Assembly (NCBI GenBank): GCA_024401855.1
Contig: JAKSKH010000003.1
Span: forward strand, 1 to 64,000
Source: Bacteroidales bacterium
Lineage (GTDB): Bacteria > Bacteroidota > Bacteroidia > Bacteroidales > UBA932
DNA: 64,000 nt
Direction: 5' to 3'
Positions 1-7,081 of the stretch are shown piece after piece. The notes under the pieces were generated by a model. It saw nothing but the letters and a program-made list of their open reading frames with translations, did no database searches and was not told where the DNA came from. The position numbers and the translations under genes are program-made. Each line of letters starts with the position of its first letter. The stretch's first letter is position 1.

Positions 1-646
1 ACTCGCTGGTGCGAAGCTGCAGATGACTGAAGTCGAGCGGGACACTGTGGCGGATATACCACTCAAAATCGTACCAGTCGCGTCCCTTGATGCGGTTCTT
101 CCATGCGCGGAATATCAGAGCGTGCATCTTGCCCGCATAAAGGCAGGGAAGAGTAAGGCAGCGAGTCTGGAAGGAGAAGGGGAGCATCAGAAGCTTCTGC
201 TCGGTGCTGACGCCGAGTGGGGGATTAGTGTCAACCTCAATCTTGATCTTCAGAGTCTTCTCGGTCTGGAAGGACAAGTTATAGACATCGGTGTTATCCT
301 TCAGAAAGGCCGATTCTTCCTTGCCGAAACTGCGCTTGTCCTTCTTGGTAATAGTAACATCGCGCCCCAGCAGCTTCGCTTCCTCAATGATGGCGGGGAA
401 ATAGTCCTCGAAATGGAAATTGGGATTCTTCTCCAGAAGAGAGAAATCCATATCCTCGGAGTATCGCCCCAGATTGTGGAAAATACGGAGACAGGTGCCG
501 CCGTAGAAGGCTGCTTCCTTGAAAAATCCGCTGCGGTACAGTCCGCTGAGGACTACCTGCTGCATCACTTCATAGGTGGCATTCCGCTTTCCGTCAACGG
601 TAGATAAATCGTGCTCCTGGAGCATCTGGCTGAATATGTCGTTCAT
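1..646 (-). CDS. AbiEii-type nucleotidyltransferase toxin (type IV toxin-antitoxin), partial
   Basis: Reading leftwards from ATG 646-644, an open frame of 215 codons runs off the window edge, so the C-terminus is missing. Residues about 45-67 carry the GG-T-x-L ... R-S-E-D-M-D-F-S pattern of the AbiEii/DUF1814 nucleotidyltransferases (GGTCLRIFHNLGRYSEDMDF). A later segment, LYAGKMHALIFRAWKNRIKG followed by RDWYDFEW, is also typical of the family. Members modify tRNA or other targets with nucleotides and stop growth unless held in check by the AbiEi partner. The start codon overlaps the stop of the antitoxin gene as ATGA (643-646), the usual coupling of this pair. Bases 88-173 are duplicated exactly at 1642-1727. 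The family call is firm; toxicity is inferred. Confidence 0.85.
   Translation of the reverse strand, partial: MNDIFSQMLQEHDLSTVDGKRNATYEVMQQVVLSGLYRSGFFKEAAFYGGTCLRIFHNLGRYSEDMDFSLLEKNPNFHFEDYFPAIIEEAKLLGRDVTITKKDKRSFGKEESAFLKDNTDVYNLSFQTEKTLKIKIEVDTNPPLGVSTEQKLLMLPFSFQTRCLTLPCLYAGKMHALIFRAWKNRIKGRDWYDFEWYIRHSVPLDFSHLQLRTSE
88..173. repeat. 86-bp exact direct repeat, copy 1 (inside AbiEii gene)
   Basis: These bases are identical to 1642-1727 and in the same orientation. This copy is in-frame coding sequence of the AbiEii toxin. The two copies are 1554 bases apart and bracket the 5' part of the toxin gene, the antitoxin gene and the repeat-rich intergenic region. Recombination between them would delete the antitoxin. 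Confidence 0.95.
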
Positions 647-1272
647 AAAGAATGCTTGATGTACTTGATAAGTGTATTGATACTTTGTGGCTTGCGGCTG
701 TAGGTCGCACAAGCCTCGAGTATGGAGATGTCGAATGACGGCAAATCCTCCATATAAAAGCGTATGTCTTCTTCCAGATACAGGGCGGCATCCTTCATAA
801 AGCGCAGTTCAAGACCCTTGGTGCAGTTTATAAGATCGCACAAAGCCTTTTCGGGCGTTGCAATCAGATAATTGACGCCGTCTTCCGCTTCTATTCTGAC
901 TCCGATAGGGAAGTACTCCTTGCTGCAGTTCCTGAAATCGAAAATGCCGGTAGGCGTGTCAAAGCTCCGTGAATGCTTGGTCGTCATGGACAGAGTCATA
1001 TAAACATGCTCGGGAATCAGCCCGTAATGGCGCAGTGCAGTCTGAAGGCTGACGTATGAGGGCCCGTAAAGGTGGTTGGCAATAATCTTAGTGTTAAGAA
1101 TCTTGCCCGTCTCATCCGGACTTGCAACATATAAACCCTGCTTCAGCCTGATAATGGTGCCGGCAGCCTCAAGTCTTCTCGCCTTCTCTCCTGTAAACTT
1201 GGTTGCAGGAAACAGCGAAGCCAGGACATTGAGGTCGAACGGAACGTTGCCAGTGTTCATGAAAGGTGACAT
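643..1272 (-). CDS. AbiEi-type antitoxin / transcriptional regulator (type IV toxin-antitoxin)
   Basis: A 209-residue protein. The first 60 residues look like a winged-helix domain with the G-x-I-I-R-L-K-Q-G-L-Y motif, followed by the AbiEi core: ANHLYGPSYVSLQTALRHYG, LIPEHVY and IATPEKALCDLI. In characterised AbiE systems this protein represses its own operon and counteracts the nucleotidyltransferase toxin without a stable protein complex. It is the first gene of the pair and is coupled to the toxin by a 4-base ATGA overlap. ATG 1272 gives the full frame; ATG 1260 is an alternative start. A Bacteroidota-like promoter lies just upstream (1296-1327), with GTAC-centred repeats nearby that could be the self-regulation site. 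Family assignment is from motif and gene order. Confidence 0.85.
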   Translation of the reverse strand: MSPFMNTGNVPFDLNVLASLFPATKFTGEKARRLEAAGTIIRLKQGLYVASPDETGKILNTKIIANHLYGPSYVSLQTALRHYGLIPEHVYMTLSMTTKHSRSFDTPTGIFDFRNCSKEYFPIGVRIEAEDGVNYLIATPEKALCDLINCTKGLELRFMKDAALYLEEDIRFYMEDLPSFDISILEACATYSRKPQSINTLIKYIKHSL

Positions 1273-1295
1273 ATTTTTAAAATTAAATCACTGTG

Positions 1296-1327
1296 CGAAA
1301 ATAGTGGTATTTTGTACAGTAAACAAA
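1296..1327 (-). promoter_or_regulatory. Probable promoter and operator of the AbiE pair
   Basis: On the minus strand TTTG (1327-1324) is followed after 20 bases by TATTTTCG (1303-1296), one mismatch from the Bacteroidota -33/-7 pattern TTTG-N19-21-TAnnTTTG. It lies 23 bases from ATG 1272. Copies of TGTACAG and TGTACGG about 25 bases apart in and upstream of it could be repressor half sites; that part is inference. Confidence 0.45.
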
Positions 1328-1389
1328 TAATTTCATTTATTTCTGTACGGAATACCGCTATTTTTCTCCTTCAGACTTTCAATCTGGGT

Positions 1390-1470
1390 GAAATTGCCTG
1401 TTCCTTCCAGATGCCGGATCGGGCTCGGCATGACGTTTCGACCCAGTATGACATTCGGGTTCGCCACGGA
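1390..1470. repeat. Possible interspersed intergenic repeat
   Basis: A non-coding stretch with the flavour of dispersed Bacteroidota repeats: short mirrored words around GGATCGGGCTCGGCATGACG and a second near-repeat CAGTATGACATTCGG. No protein frame here looks real. The call rests on composition and position next to a rearrangement scar; copies elsewhere in the genome would be needed to confirm it. Confidence 0.35.
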
Positions 1471-1476
1471 AGCTGA

Positions 1477-1570
1477 GAGACGTATCTGGAAGGCTAGCCG
1501 CCCTCGGCTCAAGAGGGAGGGGCCCGCAAGCGAAGCGAAGTGGGAGGGCCTGGCCTGGAAGATACGTCTC
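1477..1570. repeat. REP-like palindromic element
   Basis: GAGACGTATCT at 1477-1487 is exactly the reverse complement of AGATACGTCTC at 1560-1570. Between these arms are nested palindromic blocks, CCCTCGGCTCAAGAGGG at 1501-1517 and GGCCC...GGGCC around 1521-1550, able to form a compound hairpin. This is the architecture of repetitive extragenic palindromes. No RAYT-type transposase lies within the window. Confidence 0.6.
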
Positions 1571-1634
1571 CCAGCTCCGGTCAAAGCAAGCGATCTATAC
1601 AAGAATCGCCCCCTGTCAGTCTATTGGAACTTGA

Positions 1635-2972
1635 TCATAAGTGATGCGGTTCTTCCATGCGCGGAATATCAGAGCGTGCATCTTGCCCGCATAAAGGCAG
1701 GGAAGAGTAAGGCAGCGAGTCTGGAAGCTGAATACTGAACTTGTACCCCGGGAAATTAATGAACTCCAGCGACTCCGCATAAAGCCACAGACGGCCTTCA
1801 GAGGCATCTCCGTACAGGCGGTCACCCTTGATGGGCCTTCCAAGACCATCCCTGTGCGCCGAATGCACCCGCAGCTGGTGAGTCCTGCCCGTCCTCGGGG
1901 TAAACCTCACATCAACCTCGCCGTTGGGAAAAACATCCAGAACCTCATATTCCGTAATAGCCCGCTTGCCATTTGCGAAATCAACCATCTGCCTGGGCCT
2001 GTCGTAATAATCGAGAGCAAGAGGGAGGGCAACCGTGCCCCTTGCACCCTTCCTGAGATCCCTCCGTCCCTGGCCCCTGCCGGCCGTAAGCCTCGCGCGG
2101 TAAGTCTTAATGACCGCGCGGCTGGCGAACTGCCGCTCAAGCTGCACCTTCGTGCTGAGATTGCGGGCAAACACCATAAGGCCGGAAGTATCCATATCCA
2201 GCCTGTGGCAGGAATGGACTTCGCCGAATCTGTCCTGCAGCCACTCCAGAAGGGATGGAGCTTCAGTCCTGCCGGGAACGGAAAGCATCCCCGCAGGCTT
2301 GTCGGCAACGATAACCGACTCATCCTCGAAGACAATACGGGGTTCCGCGCTGCCCTGGAAGCCCTTGTCGAGCGGATTCTCATCAACATCCAGGCCCTGC
2401 ATCATCCAAGTCAGAAGAGGCCCGCATTTGCCTGTACAGGAAGGATAGAAACATCCTTGTTCGCGCACCTCCGAATCCGGCGAAGCCCCGTACCAGAACT
2501 CACCCATGGCAAGAGGATGCATCCTGTTCCTGTAAGCGAACTCCAGAAGCTTGGGGGCGGCGCAGTCGCCGGTGCCGCCGGGAGGCACAAGGCCGCGCAG
2601 GGCGAAAATCTCCCTCACGCTCAGCTCCTCGCCAAGAGCATTGTGGACGCGGTAGCTGCGGAAAAGCTCCTCCTGAATCCTCCGGGAATCATCGGATGAA
2701 ATTGCGGGCGTAAGATTCTCCGTGTTGAAAATGGGCGGGACGAAGCCGTCCATCAGCGCCTTCCCCCCGGCAAGCCCGGAAAAAGCATACAGGGTGGTCT
2801 CCCTGCCGTCGGCGTCGCGGCATATCATGGTGCCGAGCATCTTGCCATCAGAGAGATGCCGCCTCAGTTCATCAGAGGCATCCAGCCTGGCAATCAGTTC
2901 CCGAGCCGCCTCCCTTATCCTGGGGTGCGGCACATAGCAGAACGGGTAGGTGAATTTTCCGAAACCTTCCAT
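1635..2972 (-). CDS. RluA-family pseudouridine synthase with N-terminal extension and altered C-terminus
   Basis: A 445-residue RNA pseudouridine synthase. The catalytic motif HRLDMDTSG starts at H256 with the nucleophilic aspartate at 259, and RTGRTHQLRVH follows. The first 220 residues are the extension seen in Bacteroidota members, including a cysteine cluster C174-x4-C179-x3-C183 that might bind a metal (inference). ATG 2972 overlaps the maf stop codon by one base (TGATG); a longer frame to 3074 lies inside maf and is not the start. From residue 416 the protein is encoded by the duplicated toxin-gene segment (1642-1727), so the natural last few residues after YKFSIQ are replaced by about 30 foreign ones. 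The catalytic fold should be complete, so activity may survive. The RNA target cannot be read from sequence. Confidence 0.85.
   Translation of the reverse strand: MEGFGKFTYPFCYVPHPRIREAARELIARLDASDELRRHLSDGKMLGTMICRDADGRETTLYAFSGLAGGKALMDGFVPPIFNTENLTPAISSDDSRRIQEELFRSYRVHNALGEELSVREIFALRGLVPPGGTGDCAAPKLLEFAYRNRMHPLAMGEFWYGASPDSEVREQGCFYPSCTGKCGPLLTWMMQGLDVDENPLDKGFQGSAEPRIVFEDESVIVADKPAGMLSVPGRTEAPSLLEWLQDRFGEVHSCHRLDMDTSGLMVFARNLSTKVQLERQFASRAVIKTYRARLTAGRGQGRRDLRKGARGTVALPLALDYYDRPRQMVDFANGKRAITEYEVLDVFPNGEVDVRFTPRTGRTHQLRVHSAHRDGLGRPIKGDRLYGDASEGRLWLYAESLEFINFPGYKFSIQLPDSLPYSSLPLCGQDARSDIPRMEEPHHL
1642..1727. repeat. 86-bp exact direct repeat, copy 2 (fused to 3' end of the RluA-like gene)
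   Basis: Identical to 88-173. Here the segment is read in a different frame as the last 29-30 residues of the RluA-like protein, whose stop codon (1637-1635) lies in the flanking non-repeat bases. The AbiEii reading frame is also still open through this copy in another frame, which shows that it is a fragment of a toxin gene and not the natural end of the synthase gene. Confidence 0.95.
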
Positions 2973-3550
2973 CAGAGGAATTTCTGCAATTCCTTGTAAA
3001 CCCTGTGAACCGGGAAGCCCATAACATTGTAGAACGATCCCTCCAGGCGGGAAATGGCAACGTAGCCAATCCATTCCTGGACACCGTAGGCCCCTGCCTT
3101 GTCGTAAGGCCTGTATTTGTTGATATAATAGTCTATTTCGGAGTCTTCCAGCACATCAAACGTGACCAGGGTGGAAGTTGAGAAAGTCTCTTCCTTTCGG
3201 GAATCCCTGATGGTAACGGCCGTCACCACCTCGTGAGTCCTTCCGGACAGGGCCCGGAGCATCCTTACAGCCTCCTCCCTGGAATGGGGCTTTCCCAGGA
3301 CCTCATCGCCAATAATGACCACGGTGTCGGCGGTGATGAGGATTTCATCATCCTCCAGCACCCGGTGGAACCCGTGGGACTTGCCGGCGGACATCTCCTC
3401 CGGTATGAGGTGGGGGTCGATATCCGGATCCATCGACTCCTCGAAAGTGTTTCCGGTATCTATGCTGAAATCTATGTCAAGCCCGCGCAGCAGTTCCTGC
3501 CGGCGGGGGGAATTGCTTCCCAGAATAATCTTCCTGTCAGAATATTTCAT
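2972..3550 (-). CDS. maf: Maf family nucleotide pyrophosphatase
   Basis: A 192-residue protein with the Maf signature near the N-terminus, LGSNSPRRQELL at about residues 10-21, then ITADTVV and the GKPHSREEAVRML segment around 70-100. Maf proteins hydrolyse non-canonical or modified nucleoside triphosphates (dTTP/UTP or modified pyrimidines) to monophosphates in the cytoplasm and in some bacteria affect septation. The gene overlaps kdsC-like upstream by 14 bases and the RluA-like gene downstream by one base, so all four genes from DUF3467 onwards are probably one transcript. Substrate subclass was not determined. Confidence 0.9.
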   Translation of the reverse strand: MKYSDRKIILGSNSPRRQELLRGLDIDFSIDTGNTFEESMDPDIDPHLIPEEMSAGKSHGFHRVLEDDEILITADTVVIIGDEVLGKPHSREEAVRMLRALSGRTHEVVTAVTIRDSRKEETFSTSTLVTFDVLEDSEIDYYINKYRPYDKAGAYGVQEWIGYVAISRLEGSFYNVMGFPVHRVYKELQKFL

Positions 3551-4064
3551 CGAATCTGTCGGGGTCGAAGACCCACTTTCCCTGTGATTTAAGAAGTTCT
3601 TCTATTTCGTGGCGGACGCACCAGTGGCCGCCGGGGTACTCGGAGACAATGTCGGCGGCTTCCCTGGCCTCGCTGACGGCATCCGCCGGGGCCACGCCTA
3701 CTCCGCAGGCCCTAAGCACCTGGGTGTCGGGAATGTCGTCCCCGAAATACATCACCTCATCGGCCTCCAGGCCGTTCCTGAGGCAGAAATCGTTGAAGGC
3801 CGCAAGCTTTCCGCGGGTGCCCAGATAAAGGTTCTCCGGCCTGCACCCCAGATGCAGGCACCTCTTCTCGAGCCCCGGAGTGCTGCCTCCGGAGATGAAA
3901 GCAATGATGAATCCCTTCTTTGCCGCCACCCTGACGGCGAAGGAATCCTTTGCATCCATTATCCTCAGAAGGTCGCCGTCAGCGAGGGGAATAAGCTCCC
4001 CGCGGGTCATGACGCCATCTATGTCGAGGGCAATGGCTTTGATCTTTTTAAGATTTGGCTCCAT
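3537..4064 (-). CDS. kdsC: KdsC-like HAD phosphatase (3-deoxy-manno-octulosonate 8-phosphate phosphatase)
   Basis: A 175-residue, cap-less HAD phosphatase of usual KdsC length. Motif I is ALDIDGVMT at about residues 12-20, motif II is ISGGST, and motif III/IV is MYFGDDIPD followed by APADAVSEAREAADIVS, which is characteristic of the KdsC branch. The enzyme removes phosphate from KDO-8-P, giving KDO for lipopolysaccharide inner core; lpxB in this window shows the organism makes lipid A. The gene overlaps DUF3467 by 17 bases and maf by 14. A related sugar phosphatase role cannot be excluded. Confidence 0.85.
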   Translation of the reverse strand: MEPNLKKIKAIALDIDGVMTRGELIPLADGDLLRIMDAKDSFAVRVAAKKGFIIAFISGGSTPGLEKRCLHLGCRPENLYLGTRGKLAAFNDFCLRNGLEADEVMYFGDDIPDTQVLRACGVGVAPADAVSEAREAADIVSEYPGGHWCVRHEIEELLKSQGKWVFDPDRFDEIF

Positions 4065-4365
4065 TGGGCGCGAGGTCTGCGAGATTGAAGGTGGGTCCTT
4101 GAGGCTGCCCGGGCATTTCTATGGTCCCGAACTGTGACTCGTACTTGCTCACATTGTCTATAAGGGCGTTCATCAGTCTTTTTGCATGCTCGGGAGTCAT
4201 CAGGATCCTGCTTCCGACCTCGGGCTTGGGCATGCCGGGGAGAACGCAGGCGAAGTCTATGACAAACTCGCTGTGGGAGTGGCTGATTATTGCCAGATTG
4301 GAGTAAGAACCTCTGGCTGTCTCCGGACGGAGCTCGAAATTGATCTGTTTTTTGTCGTTTTCCAT
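4048..4365 (-). CDS. DUF3467 protein
   Basis: A 105-residue cytoplasmic protein with the DUF3467 pattern: N-FELRPETARGSYSNLAII, SHSHSEFVIDFACVLPG, then MTPEHAKRLMNAL and the DNVSKYESQFG tail. The family is small, conserved in Bacteroidota and other phyla, and of unknown function. It is the first gene of the operon that continues with the kdsC-like gene, maf and the RluA-like gene. A clear TATCTTTG -7 element lies 34 bases upstream. Confidence 0.85.
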   Translation of the reverse strand: MENDKKQINFELRPETARGSYSNLAIISHSHSEFVIDFACVLPGMPKPEVGSRILMTPEHAKRLMNALIDNVSKYESQFGTIEMPGQPQGPTFNLADLAPNGAKS

Positions 4366-4399
4366 AAAGAGAGTGAAAATCTTTTCCTTAGATGTGTGA

Positions 4400-4407
4400 C
4401 AAAGATA
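4400..4407 (-). promoter_or_regulatory. -7 promoter element of the DUF3467-kdsC-maf operon
   Basis: TATCTTTG on the minus strand matches the Bacteroidota TAnnTTTG element and sits 34 bases before the start at 4365. No good -33 TTTG was seen. Confidence 0.6.
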
Positions 4408-4430
4408 TAAATAAAAACGCTGGTTTTATG

Positions 4431-4438
4431 TATCTTTG
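4431..4438 (+). promoter_or_regulatory. -7 promoter element of valS, leaderless arrangement
   Basis: TATCTTTG matches TAnnTTTG and ends only 6 bases before ATG 4445 (TATCTTTGCAAGTTATG), so transcription should start at or next to the start codon. Confidence 0.6.
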
Positions 4439-4444
4439 CAAGTT

Positions 4445-7081
4445 ATGAGTATAGATGCAAAATACAATCCTTCGGAAGTAGAGGACAAATGGTACGCCTA
4501 TTGGCTTGAAAATAAGTGCTTTCATTCGGAACCGGACTCAAGGCAGCCTTATACGGTTGTGATTCCGCCCCCGAATGTGACGGGAATCCTTCACATGGGA
4601 CACGTTCTCAACAACACCCTGAACGATGTTCTTGTCCGCAAGGCGAGGATGGACGGGAAGAACGCCTGCTGGATTCCCGGAACGGACCACGCCAGCATTG
4701 CAACCGAGTCCAAGGTTGTGGCTAAGCTCAAGGCCATGGGAATAAACAAGGAGGACATAGGCCGCGAGAAGTTCCTTGAATACGCCTGGGAATGGAAGGA
4801 AGAGCACGGTGGAATCATCCTCCAGCAGCTCCGCAAGCTCGGAGCCTCCTGCGACTGGGACAGAACCAGGTTCACAATGGAACCGGAGCTTACAAAGGCC
4901 GTCATAGCGACTTTCTGCCACTTCTACAGGAAGGGATGGATATACAGGGGAGTGCGTATGGTCAACTGGGATCCCGTGGCGCTCACCGCCGTTTCTGATG
5001 ACGAGGTGAACCACAAGGATACGAAGAGCCACTTCTATCACCTCAGGTATTATATCTCCGACGGGAACGGAAATCCGACAGACAAGTACCTCGTGATAGC
5101 TACAACGAGGCCCGAGACCATCATGGCGGATGCCGCTATCTGCGTGAACCCCAAGGATGAGCGCCATCATTGGCTTCGCGGCAAGAAGGTGCTCATACCC
5201 CTCATCAACAGAGAGATACCCGTAATCGAGGACGATTACGTGGAGATGGACTTCGGTACCGGATGCCTCAAGGTCACCCCCGCGCACGATGCGCACGACT
5301 ACGAGATAGGCCTGAGGCACAATCTGCCCGTCATGGACATCATAGATGACCACGGCCGCCTGAACGAGAAGGCGCAGATACTTGTGGGGCAGGACCGCTT
5401 TGAGGCGAGGGAGAACATCATCGCGCTGCTGCGCGAAGCCGGATGCCTTGAAAAGATAGAGGAATACATCTCTCCGGTAGGCTACAGCGAGCGTACCGAT
5501 GCCGTAATAGAGCCGAAGCTGTCCGCACAGTGGTTCCTCAGGATGGAGGACCTGGCAAAGGATGCTCTTGATGCCGTCGAAAGCGGCAGAATCAAGTTCA
5601 TCCCGGACAAATACCGCAACACATACAGGCACTGGATGGAGAACGCGCATGACTGGTGCATATCCAGACAGTTGTGGTGGGGTCAGAGGATTCCTGCGTA
5701 CTATCTTCCTGATGGACAGGTAGTAGTGGAGGAGTCAGCTGAAGCGGCGCTTGAGGCTGCAAGGAAGATAAATCCTTCTCTGTCTGCAGAAGACCTGAGG
5801 CAGGATGAGGACGTTCTGGACACCTGGTTCTCAAGCTGGCTGTGGCCCATCAGCGTCTTTGATCCGGAGCTTCCCGGCCATCCCGGCCACGAGCCCAACA
5901 AGGACCTTGCATACTATTATCCCACCAATGACCTCGTAACAGGCCCCGATATCATATTCTTCTGGGTTGCCAGGATGATCATGGCCGGAGGGGAGTTCAT
6001 GAAGGACGTTCCTTTCCGCAACGTGTATTTCACCGGAATCGTGAGGGACAAGCTGGGAAGGAAGATGAGCAAGACCCTCGGAAACAGCCCCAACCCTCTC
6101 GACCTCATTGCCAAATACGGCGCCGATGCCGTACGCCTTGGAATGCTGCTCTGCTCGAGCGCCGGAAACGACATACTCTACGACGAGTCGCAGGTGGAGC
6201 AGGGAAGGAATTTCTGCGGCAAGATATGGAACTCCTGGAGACTTGTAAGCGGTTGGACTGTCGATGCCGCCGAAGAGCAGCCCGAGACATCGAAGGTTGC
6301 CGTCAAGTGGTTTGACGCCCTTCTTTCAAAGACCGTGGAGATTGTAGAGGACCATTATTCCAAATTCCGCATCTCAGATGCCCTTATGGCTGTTTACAAG
6401 CTGTTCTGGGACGACTACTGCAGCTGGTATCTGGAGCTTGTGAAGCCCGCGTATGGGAAGGCCGTAGATGGCAGGACATACGAGGCTACGGTTTCGTTCT
6501 TCGAGAAGCTACTCAAGCTCATCCATCCCATCATGCCGTTCATCACCGAGGAACTGTGGCAGTCCATGGCGGACAGGAAACCGGGCGAGACCATCATGTT
6601 CCAGAAGACTCCGGTTGCCGGAGAATATGACGGCAGGTTCCTCGACGAGTTCGACCTGTTAAGGAATATAATCGTTAACGTACGCGGTATCCGTGCGCAG
6701 AAACAGATTTCTCCCAAGGAGGCCCTGAGTCTTTTCGTGGAGGGTGAAATATCTGCGGAGCTGTTGCCTGTAATATGCAAGTCAGCCAATATTTCTTCAA
6801 TAGAAAAAGGCTCTGCCAGCGGTACTTCCGTATCGTTTATTGTAGGAACACTTAAGCTGAGTGTTCCTCTCGGAGGTCTGGTTGACGCGGGTGAGGAGAA
6901 GAAGAAACTTGAGGACGAACTGGAACATCAGCGCAAATTCCTTGCAGGCGTCCGCGCGAAACTCGGGAACTCCGGTTTCGTGGCGCATGCCCCCGAGGCC
7001 GTGATTGCTGTTGAGAGGAAGAAAGAGTCCGACGCCGTTGCCCGCATAGAGGCTTTGGAAGAGGCTCTGAAGAATATGTAG
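4445..7081 (+). CDS. valS: Valyl-tRNA synthetase
   Basis: An 878-residue class I aminoacyl-tRNA synthetase that charges tRNA-Val and edits mis-charged threonine. The ATP-binding HIGH-type motif is HMGH at residues 50-53 within [13 protein letters not shown], and the KMSKS-type loop is KMSKT at about 540-544. The CP1 editing domain ([10 protein letters not shown]) lies between, then the anticodon-binding domain, and a C-terminal coiled coil (about 810-878) typical of ValS. ATG 4445 is chosen because the next residues, [16 protein letters not shown], match the usual ValS beginning; a TTG three codons earlier is part of the promoter. The next gene begins immediately after the stop codon with no gap. 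Confidence 0.97.
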   Translation: MSIDAKYNPSEVEDKWYAYWLENKCFHSEPDSRQPYTVVIPPPNVTGILHMGHVLNNTLNDVLVRKARMDGKNACWIPGTDHASIATESKVVAKLKAMGINKEDIGREKFLEYAWEWKEEHGGIILQQLRKLGASCDWDRTRFTMEPELTKAVIATFCHFYRKGWIYRGVRMVNWDPVALTAVSDDEVNHKDTKSHFYHLRYYISDGNGNPTDKYLVIATTRPETIMADAAICVNPKDERHHWLRGKKVLIPLINREIPVIEDDYVEMDFGTGCLKVTPAHDAHDYEIGLRHNLPVMDIIDDHGRLNEKAQILVGQDRFEARENIIALLREAGCLEKIEEYISPVGYSERTDAVIEPKLSAQWFLRMEDLAKDALDAVESGRIKFIPDKYRNTYRHWMENAHDWCISRQLWWGQRIPAYYLPDGQVVVEESAEAALEAARKINPSLSAEDLRQDEDVLDTWFSSWLWPISVFDPELPGHPGHEPNKDLAYYYPTNDLVTGPDIIFFWVARMIMAGGEFMKDVPFRNVYFTGIVRDKLGRKMSKTLGNSPNPLDLIAKYGADAVRLGMLLCSSAGNDILYDESQVEQGRNFCGKIWNSWRLVSGWTVDAAEEQPETSKVAVKWFDALLSKTVEIVEDHYSKFRISDALMAVYKLFWDDYCSWYLELVKPAYGKAVDGRTYEATVSFFEKLLKLIHPIMPFITEELWQSMADRKPGETIMFQKTPVAGEYDGRFLDEFDLLRNIIVNVRGIRAQKQISPKEALSLFVEGEISAELLPVICKSANISSIEKGSASGTSVSFIVGTLKLSVPLGGLVDAGEEKKKLEDELEHQRKFLAGVRAKLGNSGFVAHAPEAVIAVERKKESDAVARIEALEEALKNM

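Noticed and set aside
23..607. 194-codon open frame on the plus strand
   Set aside because: Antisense to the AbiEii toxin gene, whose nucleotidyltransferase motif is clear on the minus strand.
1333..1738. Two open frames of 89 and 116 codons over the intergenic scar
   Set aside because: They read through palindromic and duplicated DNA and have no coding character.
4538..5650. 370-codon open frame on the minus strand
   Set aside because: It lies inside valS, whose product has complete motifs; the antisense frame is an effect of codon bias.
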